Source: an uncultured Verrucomicrobiota bacterium
GTDB taxonomy: Bacteria > Verrucomicrobiota > Verrucomicrobiia > Verrucomicrobiales > Verrucomicrobiaceae
Assembly (NCBI GenBank): GCA_903848465.1
Contig: CAINGK010000196.1
Location: 1-64,000 of the forward strand
Reading direction: 5' to 3'
DNA length: 64,000 nt
Below, one piece after another: positions 1-7,290 of this stretch; positions within the stretch are counted from its first letter, which is position 1; every line of letters begins with the position of its first letter. The position numbers and the translations under genes were made by a program. Below the pieces are notes generated by a model. The model made no database searches, was not told the origin of the DNA, and saw only the letters and a list, made by a program, of their open reading frames with translations.

Positions 1-131
1 ACAGCATCATCCAAACCGCCCGCCGCCGTGCCCGTGGCTTCCGCAACTTCAATAACCTCAAAGCTATCTGCTATTGGATGGCTGGAGACCTCAACATCAA
101 AATCCCTTCAGCGTTTACCCACCCAATCTAG
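1..131 (+). CDS. C-terminal end of an ISL3-like transposase (cut by window edge)
   Basis: The reading frame beginning at position 3 is open from the window edge to a TAG at 129-131. It encodes a basic tail with RARGFRNFNNLKA, followed by a short hydrophobic stretch and a proline-containing end. The 'R-x-x-GFRNF-x-N' pattern just before the C-terminus is typical of ISL3-family (IS204/IS1001/IS1096/IS1165) transposases, which move by DDE chemistry. Only about 42 residues are visible, so the catalytic core cannot be checked. I see no clear terminal inverted repeat in the bases that follow, so whether the element is intact is unknown. Confidence 0.65.
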   Translation, partial: SIIQTARRRARGFRNFNNLKAICYWMAGDLNIKIPSAFTHPI

Positions 132-159
132 CGAAGCGCCAAAATTTCAGCCTGTCTTT

Positions 160-192
160 ATTAGTGTCTTATGAGTGTCCGATTAGTGGTTA
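160..192 (+). repeat. Three tandem 11-bp degenerate repeats
   Basis: Three contiguous 11-bp units are visible: ATTAGTGTCTT, ATGAGTGTCCG and ATTAGTGGTTA. They share the core ATkAGTG. Short tandem 'TTAGTGTCC' blocks of this kind recur between genes in Planctomycetes and Verrucomicrobia genomes, as I recall; I could not count copies elsewhere. It lies in the 222-bp gap between the transposase tail and the ceramidase-like gene, where I see nothing else I can name. Confidence 0.5.
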
Positions 193-353
193 AAAACTCT
201 GCTCTTCAGTCTGTGATATTTGCCTGAATTCAGCCCATTCCATTGCTCTCCATTCCCTTGCTAATATCAAGGTCACCGCAACACCACTCCCGTTGCTCTC
301 CGTAACGCCGCAAAGAACAGGCACCATCCCCGCGTAGTGCTCCGCACCCGCCC

Positions 354-2729
354 ATGCACCTCCGCCTCCTCTTCTCCCTCCTGCTGCTCCCCCTCACTAC
401 TTTCTCCGCCACAGCAGCCGAGACCCTCCGCCTCGCCGGCGCCGCCTCCATAGACATCACCCCCGACTACCCCGTGCGCCTCAGCGGCTACGGCAACCGC
501 CGCGCCCCCAACACCAGCGTCTCCCAGCACATCTTCGCCAAAGCCCTCGCCCTCGGCAGCGATGCCGAAGGCCCCGCCATCCTCGTCACCGTCGACAACG
601 TCGGCGTCCCCGCCTCGATGCGCACCGAAGTCCTGCGCCGTCTCACGCAAGACACCAAAGCCACCGATGCCCGCTTTGCCATCTGCTCCAGCCACACCCA
701 CTGCGCACCCATGCTTTCCGGAGTGCTCCCCAACCTCTTTGGCATGGACATCCCCGCCGAGCACCTCCCCGCCATCGAGCGCTACACCCGCGATCTCACC
801 GACAACATCGAAAAAGTCGCCCGCGCCGCTCTCGCAGATCGCCAGCCCTCCTCACTCGCCTGGGGCATCGGCCAAGTCGGCTTCGCCGCCAACCGCCGCC
901 TCTTCCCGTTGAAGCCCATCGACCACGATCTCCCCGTTCTCCGTGTCACCGGCACCGATGGCAAAGTGCGCGCCATCTTCACCAGCTACGCCTGCCACTG
1001 CACCACCATCGGCATCGATGAAATCCACGGCGACTGGGCCGGCGTCGCTCAAGAAGCCCTCCAGCGCGAATTCCCCGGAGCCATCGCCCTCACCGCCCTC
1101 GGCTGCGGTGCCGATCAAAACCCAACCCCACGCCGCACCATGGAACTCGTCAAACAATACGGCGAAGACCTCGGCGCAGAAGCCAAACGCATCGCCACCA
1201 GCGAACTCAAACCCCTCAACGGCCCACTCGCCTGCCAGACCCAACAAATCGATCTCGCCTTCGACACCCTCCCCACTCGCGAAGAATGGCAAGCCCTAGC
1301 CGCCTCCAAAACACCCGCCATCGCCTACCACGCGCAGAAAAATCTCGCCCGTCTCGATCACGGCGAAAAACTCCCCACCCAACTGCCCTACCTCGTCCAA
1401 CGCTGGAGCTTCGGCAACGACCTCGCCATGGTCTTCCTCCCCGGCGAAATCACAATCGACTACTCCCTCCGCATCAAGTCCGAATTCGACCGCACCCGCC
1501 TCTGGGTCAACGGCTACTCCAACGACGTCCCCTGCTACGTCCCCTCCCGCCGCGTCCTCGAAGAAGGCGGCTACGAAGCCGCCGGTGCCATGGTTTACTA
1601 CGACCGCCCCACCAAGTTCGCCCCCGATGTCGAAGACCGCATCATGACCGCCGTGCATGCCATCACCCCCAAAGAATTCCTCACCCGCCCCGACCAAATC
1701 AAACCCGCCGAAGCACCAGCGGCCATCCCTTACCCCGACCACTCCAACCTCCTCATCATCCGCGACTCCAAAGGCACCGAGCGCCCCATCCAAACCGCCG
1801 CCGATTGGTCCGAACGCGTCACTCACATCAAAAACAACATGCAGCAAGTCATGGGCCCCCTCCACGACACCTCCCGCTGGTCTCCTCTCAACATCCAAAT
1901 CATCTCCGAAGAAAAAACAGAGAAGTACCTCCGCCGCAAAATCCACTTCACCCCCGAACTCGGCGACCACGTCCCCGCCTGGCTCCTCATTCCAAACGAA
2001 CTGCCCGTTAGCGGCAAAGCCCCCGCCATGCTCTGCCTCCATCAAACCACCAAGATCGGCAAAGACGAACCCGCCGCCCTCGGCGGCAAGCCCTCCCTCC
2101 ACTACGCTCACGAACTCGCCCAACGCGGCTATATCTGCATCGTACCCGACTACCCCTCCTTCGGCGAATACCCCTACGATTTCAAAACCCAGGGCGCTCA
2201 CCGCGCCAGCGGCTCCATGAAAGCCATCTGGAACAACATGCGCGCCGTCGATCTCCTGCAATCACTCCCGCAGGCAGACAAAGACCGCATCGGCGTCATC
2301 GGCCACTCCCTCGGCGGCCACAATGCCCTCTTCACTGCCGTCTTCGACGACCGCATCAAAGCCGTCGTCACCAGTTGCGGCTTCACCCCCTTTCACGACT
2401 ACTACGGCGGCAAAGTCGCCGGCTGGACCAGTGATCGCTACATGCCCCGCATCCGCGATGTCTATGAAAACAACGCCGACAAAATCCCCTTCGACTTCTA
2501 CGAAGTCATCGCCGCCATCGCCCCCCGCGCCGTCTTCTCCAACTCCCCCATCCACGACAGCAACTTCGACATCACCGGCGTCCGCAAAGCCTTCACCAAA
2601 GCCACCGAAATCTACACCCTCCTCAAGGCCGAAAAGAATCTCACCCTCGTCACCCCCGACGCCCCCCACGACTTCCCCGACCCCGAACGCCACGCCTCAT
2701 ATCAGTGGCTCGATCAAATCCTAAAGTGA
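354..2729 (+). CDS. Secreted neutral-ceramidase-like domain fused to an alpha/beta hydrolase
   Basis: The 791-residue protein begins with a signal peptide (hydrophobic residues 4-20, cleavage near ATAAET). Residues 25 to about 430 resemble the N-terminal domain of neutral/alkaline non-lysosomal ceramidases: AAxIDITP near the start, SSHTHCAP near residue 107 as probable zinc ligands, a HGDWAG motif and GCGADQNP. Residues from about 460 onward form a separate alpha/beta hydrolase of the dienelactone-hydrolase or acetyl-xylan-esterase type, with nucleophile elbow GHSLGG (Ser652) and a late Asp-Ala-Pro-His that would supply the catalytic histidine. The natural role is probably hydrolysis of lipid amides or esters outside the cytoplasm; the substrate is not deducible. 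The coding strand is unusually C-rich compared with genes further right. The ATG at 354 directly precedes the signal peptide. Confidence 0.75.
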   Translation: MHLRLLFSLLLLPLTTFSATAAETLRLAGAASIDITPDYPVRLSGYGNRRAPNTSVSQHIFAKALALGSDAEGPAILVTVDNVGVPASMRTEVLRRLTQDTKATDARFAICSSHTHCAPMLSGVLPNLFGMDIPAEHLPAIERYTRDLTDNIEKVARAALADRQPSSLAWGIGQVGFAANRRLFPLKPIDHDLPVLRVTGTDGKVRAIFTSYACHCTTIGIDEIHGDWAGVAQEALQREFPGAIALTALGCGADQNPTPRRTMELVKQYGEDLGAEAKRIATSELKPLNGPLACQTQQIDLAFDTLPTREEWQALAASKTPAIAYHAQKNLARLDHGEKLPTQLPYLVQRWSFGNDLAMVFLPGEITIDYSLRIKSEFDRTRLWVNGYSNDVPCYVPSRRVLEEGGYEAAGAMVYYDRPTKFAPDVEDRIMTAVHAITPKEFLTRPDQIKPAEAPAAIPYPDHSNLLIIRDSKGTERPIQTAADWSERVTHIKNNMQQVMGPLHDTSRWSPLNIQIISEEKTEKYLRRKIHFTPELGDHVPAWLLIPNELPVSGKAPAMLCLHQTTKIGKDEPAALGGKPSLHYAHELAQRGYICIVPDYPSFGEYPYDFKTQGAHRASGSMKAIWNNMRAVDLLQSLPQADKDRIGVIGHSLGGHNALFTAVFDDRIKAVVTSCGFTPFHDYYGGKVAGWTSDRYMPRIRDVYENNADKIPFDFYEVIAAIAPRAVFSNSPIHDSNFDITGVRKAFTKATEIYTLLKAEKNLTLVTPDAPHDFPDPERHASYQWLDQILK

Positions 2730-2816
2730 TGTCAGCCTTTGGAACCGGCGCGAAGTGGAGATAGACAGCCGCAGGCTGCCCGAAGGGTGAGCGCAGCGAA
2801 TCAATGCGGTCGCGAA

Positions 2817-2839
2817 GATGCACGGCGCAAGCCTGCATC
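2817..2839. repeat. Bulged hairpin, part of a dispersed intergenic repeat
   Basis: GATGCA pairs with TGCATC and GGC pairs with GCC around a GCAA loop, with one unpaired C on the left arm. That gives a nine-base-pair stem. It lies 90 bp after the stop of the ceramidase-like gene and has no T-run directly after it, so it is more likely a repeat or mRNA-stabilising hairpin than a terminator. Confidence 0.45.
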
Positions 2840-3070
2840 GGAGCTACCGTTTTCGAGGGGTAAATAACGCGCTTCGGCCTCAGCGAATCATTTGGACTTG
2901 GAAAAGCAACGAAACCCCACCTTAACCGATTGCCATTCATCTAGGGCATGAACGGCCATTCTGTAAGGCGGTATGTCATTCATAGATACCTCTCCGAAGC
3001 ATAATGCTTCGCGCCCCGAACTTTCGTAATAGGTTAACGTCATCTTCCACCAATCCACTCCGCAACACAC

Positions 3071-3133
3071 CAGCCCTGAAGGGGCTGCGTAATATAGCCC
3101 AGGGATGCTGAGCCTAGGCGAAGCTTCCCTGGG
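3071..3133. repeat. Composite inverted repeat (AGCCC-TGAAG-GGGCT plus CCCAGGGA/TCCCTGGG)
   Basis: Two nested structures occur in 63 bp: AGCCC pairing with GGGCT near 3072-3085, and an eight-base stem CCCAGGGA (3098-3105) with TCCCTGGG (3126-3133), whose loop contains a CCTAGG palindrome. The right arm is followed by TTTTG. This arrangement of 'CCTGAAGGGGCT' then 'AATATAGCCCAGGG' matches what I remember of a very common dispersed repeat in Planctomycetes and Verrucomicrobia, which often generates spurious annotated proteins. It could also terminate transcription. Confidence 0.6.
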
Positions 3134-3330
3134 TTTTGTCAGTCCAATCTGGGAAGCAAACCCATCACTTCGCCGCACACAGCATTGACCAGCAGCGTCC
3201 TCAACCAGCTCCGCCGCTCCCACTCGACGCGATCACCCGGCGCTCGCTCACTGCTCCCATCTTTTGCTTATCGACTCCCATTTCCAAACCTGATACCCTC
3301 CTCATCTCACATCTCCCACTCTCCCACGCC

Positions 3331-3750
3331 ATGAACATCAAGCGCCTCCTCATCAGCCTCCTCATCATCTTCCTGGCCCTCACCATCACCGACTTCCTCA
3401 TCCACGCCGTCTGGCTCAAGCCCCTCTATGGCGCCACCAAAGAACTCTGGCGTCCCGAAGGAGAGATGAACAGCGCCAAGTACATGGCCTGGCTCCACGC
3501 CGCCCATCTTCTCGCCGCCATCACCTTCACCACACTCTGGGCCGTCGGCTTTGCCCAAAACGCCAAAGCCTCATGCGCCGTCAAATACGGTCTCTTCATG
3601 GCCCTCTACGGCCAGACCCACACACTCATCAGCTACGCCGTCCAGCCCTTCACTCTGGAGATCGTTTGGAAATGGATCATCAGCGCCAGCGTCCAAGGCA
3701 TCCTCCTCGGCCTCATCCTCTACAAGGTTTACAAACCCAAGGCCGCCTGA
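3331..3750 (+). CDS. Small four-helix membrane protein of unknown function
   Basis: The start is placed at ATG 3331, giving 139 residues, because the sequence then opens with MNIKRLL and a strong hydrophobic segment; the frame open upstream runs through repeat DNA. Four transmembrane segments are visible at about residues 4-24, 48-70, 80-100 and 110-132. The loop after the first helix carries WLKPLYG and LWRPEGEMN, and the protein ends with YKVYKPK. I recall similar uncharacterised proteins in Verrucomicrobia and Planctomycetes, but no function is known to me. It stands alone, four bases from the convergent phospholipase-like gene. Confidence 0.7.
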   Translation: MNIKRLLISLLIIFLALTITDFLIHAVWLKPLYGATKELWRPEGEMNSAKYMAWLHAAHLLAAITFTTLWAVGFAQNAKASCAVKYGLFMALYGQTHTLISYAVQPFTLEIVWKWIISASVQGILLGLILYKVYKPKAA

Positions 3751-3754
3751 TCCC

Positions 3755-5017
3755 TCACGGCTTCACCAGCGTCGGCTCCGCCCAGATCGCATAGTTGCTC
3801 TTGGCATCCACACCACGCGAGGTCAGCGCAAGCTGAAGCTCCGCCACCCCCGTGACATCGCATTCCAGCAACTTCGCTGGATCGGTCCCATTCAGAATGA
3901 CCGTGCTCAGCACCTTGCCATCCCCGCTGATAGTAAACTCAACGCGACCTTTAGCGCCCAACTCTGGGTGTAGTCCGGCCAGAACCGTGAACCGCGCATA
4001 AACATTCTTAGGTAGCAAAAAAGTCAGCGTCTTTCCCATGCCCGCGCTGATGCCATTTTCGAACTCTTGATTGCGAGATCCGACACAAAGTTTCAGCGGC
4101 ACGGCTTTATTTCCACCCACCAAAATCACCCCGCTGCGCGCATGCCCCCAATACGGCGAACTGAAAAACTGCGCCTGCGGATAGTAGAGACTCACTGCCT
4201 CCAATGGAAAGAAGCTGCCAATCTGCACCTGTTTGAGCGCTGCTTGTTCGGCTTCTGCATACTTCTGCGCCCCGAGGCACAGCATGGAATAAACCGCATC
4301 CGCCACCACCTGCGCATCCATCACCGCCGCCCGCATCTGGTGCTTCACCACGCTCTCCTTTTCCTCTCCATACAGCGCCTCGATGATCGGCACCGTCGTG
4401 CTGCGCGCATTGAGAATCTCCTCATGCACCCGGTGCATGAGCTTCCATGCAGCTTCATTCACCGTCGTGCCAAGCAGCTTGGGCTGGTACCCATCAATGC
4501 TCACCTTGAAGTCTCCATTCTCAATCGGCCCATGCATGAGCTGGTCCTTCATGGCATCAGAGGGCGGCAGGAACTGCTGGAGCAACGTGAACATGTTGTC
4601 CCCAGGCACCGTATGCGCCGGGCTGCCGTAATCTTCCACCTGATGACACACCGTGCCCATGTACCGCGCTGCATCTCCCATCCTCCCCTCGCGCAATGCT
4701 GCCACTGCCTTCTCCATAAAGTATCGCATCACCTCAAGGTACTCCGCCTGCTGCGTCGGCAGGTGCAGGATTTTCAAATACACCTCGTTGGGCGCTGACT
4801 CCATCTTGGCGAACCGGGCGTTCTCCTTGTCCGCGTAAACATTGTCCGGGATCATGCAGTAGCTGTCCCCCATCTGCTTCAATTCACCTCCCAGTGCCTC
4901 CTTTTGCCACACAGGCAAAACCTCCAGCGCCGCACGTGTGATCGCATGATGCGGTTCTCCCCACCCAAAAAGAAGCGATGGAGCCGCTAACACGAAAAAG
5001 GTAACAAAATGCTTCAT
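3755..5017 (-). CDS. Secreted zinc phospholipase C/S1-P1-nuclease-like protein with C-terminal NPCBM-like domain
   Basis: Starting at ATG 5017 the 420-residue product has a signal peptide ending near LLFG, followed immediately by WGEPHHAITRAALEVLP. A tryptophan at the mature N-terminus and the later HQVEDYGSPAH (HxxxDxxxxxH) match the zinc-ligand pattern of bacterial zinc-dependent phospholipase C and S1/P1 nucleases. Residues from about 300 to the end resemble an NPCBM carbohydrate-binding module: VEFTISGDGKVL, a vDVTGV strand, and YAIWAEPTL at the end. The product probably acts outside the cytoplasm on phosphodiesters, perhaps anchored to glycans. Its start codon is only 20 bp from that of the divergent cytochrome gene. 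The longer frame beginning at 5059 lacks a signal sequence at its N-terminus. Confidence 0.7.
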   Translation of the reverse strand: MKHFVTFFVLAAPSLLFGWGEPHHAITRAALEVLPVWQKEALGGELKQMGDSYCMIPDNVYADKENARFAKMESAPNEVYLKILHLPTQQAEYLEVMRYFMEKAVAALREGRMGDAARYMGTVCHQVEDYGSPAHTVPGDNMFTLLQQFLPPSDAMKDQLMHGPIENGDFKVSIDGYQPKLLGTTVNEAAWKLMHRVHEEILNARSTTVPIIEALYGEEKESVVKHQMRAAVMDAQVVADAVYSMLCLGAQKYAEAEQAALKQVQIGSFFPLEAVSLYYPQAQFFSSPYWGHARSGVILVGGNKAVPLKLCVGSRNQEFENGISAGMGKTLTFLLPKNVYARFTVLAGLHPELGAKGRVEFTISGDGKVLSTVILNGTDPAKLLECDVTGVAELQLALTSRGVDAKSNYAIWAEPTLVKP

Positions 5018-5037
5018 GATAATACTAAAGTCACTCC

Positions 5038-7287
5038 ATGCGAAAAAGGGTGGTCGCAAGCCGTAGGTTTCATGTGACCCTAAACAAAGACCTTCTCAAA
5101 GCATGCATGTTCCTGCTCCTCGCTGCAACGAACAGCGCGGCGGAGCCTTCACGTGCATTGAGCTTTGTGAATGACATTCAGCCCATCCTCACCAAGGCAG
5201 GCTGCAACTCAGGCGCATGTCATGCCAAGGCCATCACAGGTCAGCGCGGCTTCCGTCTCAGTGTCCTCGGCTTTGAGCCCGAGGAGGATTACGAAGCCAT
5301 CGTGAAGCAGGGGAAAGGCCGCCGCGTATTTCCACCAGCACCTGAGGAAAGCCTCCTCATCACCAAGGGAGCAGCCATCGTGCCGCATACCGGCGGGAAG
5401 CATCTGGAGCCAGGCTCCGAAGACTACAAGATGCTCGTGCGCTGGATCGCCGAGGGCATGAACTACACCCAGAAAGACGAGGCGAAGCTGAACGGCATTG
5501 TGGTGGAACCTGGGCGCATAACGATGAAAGTTAAGACCACCCAGCAGCTCAAAGTGACCGCACGTTACTCGGATGGCAGCAGCCGCGATGTGACCAAACT
5601 CGCGCTCTTCGAGGCCAATGAACGCGCCATGGCGCAGGCCGGAGAACAGGGACTGGTCAAGACCTTCGATCTTCCCGGCAACGTCGCTGTGATGGTACGT
5701 TTTGGCGGTCACGTTTCAGTGTGCAGCATCTCCATTCCACTGGGTGCGCCCGTTGACTCTTTGCCGCCGGTGAAAAACTTCATCGACCAGCATGTCTTTG
5801 CCAACCTCAAGCAGATCGGCGTGCCGCCCTCGCCACTCTGCGATGACTCGACCTTCCTGCGCCGCATCTCCCTCGACATCGGCGGCCGCCTGCCCACAGC
5901 AGAGGAAACCAAAGCCTTCCTCGCAAGCCGCGAGCCCGACAAGCGCGACCGCGCCATCGAAGCGCTGCTCAACAGTCCCGATTACGCGGATTACTTCGCC
6001 AACAAATGGACCTCGCTCCTCAAGAACACCCGCTCGGAAGCCGCAGACATCACTTCCAATTTCGCCTTCCATGCGTGGATGCGCGACAGTTTGCTCGCAA
6101 ATACCAAATACGACCAGATCGTGCGTCAGATCCTCGCCTCCACGGGCACCATCGTTTCAAATCCTCCCGTTGCATGGTACAAGCGCGTGAAGGAACCCAC
6201 CACTCAGCTCGAAGACGTTGCACAGCTTTTCCTCGGCGTGCGCATGCAGTGCGCTCAGTGCCACCATCATCCCTTTGAGCGCTGGACGCAGGCCGAGTAC
6301 TATCGCCTCGCCGCGTTCTTCAGCCAGATCGGACGCAAGCCGACCGCCATCGCAGGTGAAGACCTCATTTTCCACAAGCGCGGCATTGCGCAGACGGAGC
6401 ACCGCAAAACCCACGTGATGCTGAAGCCCGCCGGCCTTGGCGAGCCAGAACTCGACATCGCCCCCGATGATGATCCGCGCCTCGCGCTGGTTGACTGGAT
6501 GAGCAAGAAGGACAATCCCTTCTTCGCCAAGTCGCTCGTGAACCGCTACTGGAAGCATTTCTTCAAGCGCGGCCTTGTCGAGCCCGAGGATGACCTGCGC
6601 GACACAAATCCGCCGACCAATCCCGATCTCTTTGAGGCGTTGGCCAAAAGCTTCACGGATAGTGGCTACGATCTGAAAGCACTTGTACGCACCATCGTGC
6701 AGAGTCATGCATACCAGCTCAGCTCCACGCCAAACCAATACAATGCCGTCGATCGTCAGGCCTACTCCCACTATTACCCAAGACGCATGACCGCCGAGGT
6801 CATGCTCGACAGCATCGACATGGTCACCGGCTCCAAAACCGACTTTGCCGATCTCCCTGCCGGCACTCGTGCCATTTCCCTGCCGGACAACAGCTATAAC
6901 CGCGCCGCGCCTTTCCTGAAGGTCTTCGGTCGTCCTGAAGGTGCCAGTGTCTGCGAGTGCGAGCGCGTGCAGTCGGCCAGCCTTGCGCAAAGCCTGCACC
7001 TCATGAACGCCGCCGATGTGAAGGCCAAGCTCACCGCCAGCGGCGGACGTGCGGAATCTTTGAGCAAGGCCGAGATGCCCGAACCCAAGCGCATCCGCGA
7101 GCTCTACCTCGCCGCCTTCTCCCGCGAACCCACCGCCGATGAAGTGCGCATCAGCGAGAACTATGTGGCAAGACCGCGCACCGACGCCACCGGCAAACCG
7201 CTCGATTCCCAACGGGCAAAACGCAACGGCTACGAAGACCTGCTCTGGGCGCTACTGAACACGAAGGAGTTCCTCTATAATCATTAA
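5038..7287 (+). CDS. DUF1549/DUF1553 secreted cytochrome-like protein
   Basis: 749 residues. After a long basic n-region and a hydrophobic segment (about residues 20-35) comes a planctomycete-type cytochrome segment with an unusual CX4CH heme-like motif, CNSGACH (Cys56, Cys61, His62). An Ig-like stretch (about 155-235) with ARYSDGSSRDVT follows, then DUF1549 with a second, canonical motif CAQCHHHP (Cys405, Cys408, His409), then DUF1553 to the end. These proteins are abundant and uncharacterised in Planctomycetes and Verrucomicrobia; a periplasmic or surface redox role is inferred from the heme motifs. It heads a run with the PPC, WD40-cytochrome and DUF1501 genes, the usual partners of this family. 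The start is uncertain: ATG 5107 is an alternative but would leave almost no basic n-region. Confidence 0.8.
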   Translation: MRKRVVASRRFHVTLNKDLLKACMFLLLAATNSAAEPSRALSFVNDIQPILTKAGCNSGACHAKAITGQRGFRLSVLGFEPEEDYEAIVKQGKGRRVFPPAPEESLLITKGAAIVPHTGGKHLEPGSEDYKMLVRWIAEGMNYTQKDEAKLNGIVVEPGRITMKVKTTQQLKVTARYSDGSSRDVTKLALFEANERAMAQAGEQGLVKTFDLPGNVAVMVRFGGHVSVCSISIPLGAPVDSLPPVKNFIDQHVFANLKQIGVPPSPLCDDSTFLRRISLDIGGRLPTAEETKAFLASREPDKRDRAIEALLNSPDYADYFANKWTSLLKNTRSEAADITSNFAFHAWMRDSLLANTKYDQIVRQILASTGTIVSNPPVAWYKRVKEPTTQLEDVAQLFLGVRMQCAQCHHHPFERWTQAEYYRLAAFFSQIGRKPTAIAGEDLIFHKRGIAQTEHRKTHVMLKPAGLGEPELDIAPDDDPRLALVDWMSKKDNPFFAKSLVNRYWKHFFKRGLVEPEDDLRDTNPPTNPDLFEALAKSFTDSGYDLKALVRTIVQSHAYQLSSTPNQYNAVDRQAYSHYYPRRMTAEVMLDSIDMVTGSKTDFADLPAGTRAISLPDNSYNRAAPFLKVFGRPEGASVCECERVQSASLAQSLHLMNAADVKAKLTASGGRAESLSKAEMPEPKRIRELYLAAFSREPTADEVRISENYVARPRTDATGKPLDSQRAKRNGYEDLLWALLNTKEFLYNH

Positions 7288-7290
7288 TCT

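Larger units (their letters stand above)
2730..3330. other. 600-bp gene-free interval with two dispersed-repeat-like hairpins
   Basis: No convincing gene lies here. The frame open from 3136 into the next gene has no recognisable product before the membrane protein start at 3331. The interval contains a bulged hairpin (2817-2839) and a composite inverted repeat (3071-3133), annotated separately. The segment around 2788-2820 (CGAAGGGTGAGCGCAGCGAA) also looks like repeated intergenic filler of this phylum. Confidence 0.6.

Noticed and set aside
1296..2261. Long antisense open frame (321 codons) inside the ceramidase-like gene
   Set aside because: Glycine/valine/glutamate-rich low-information product, antisense to a well-supported gene; a shadow caused by high GC.
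2730..3330. tRNA or small RNA gene in the gene-free interval
   Set aside because: Hairpins are present, but no cloverleaf or conserved tRNA bases could be found.
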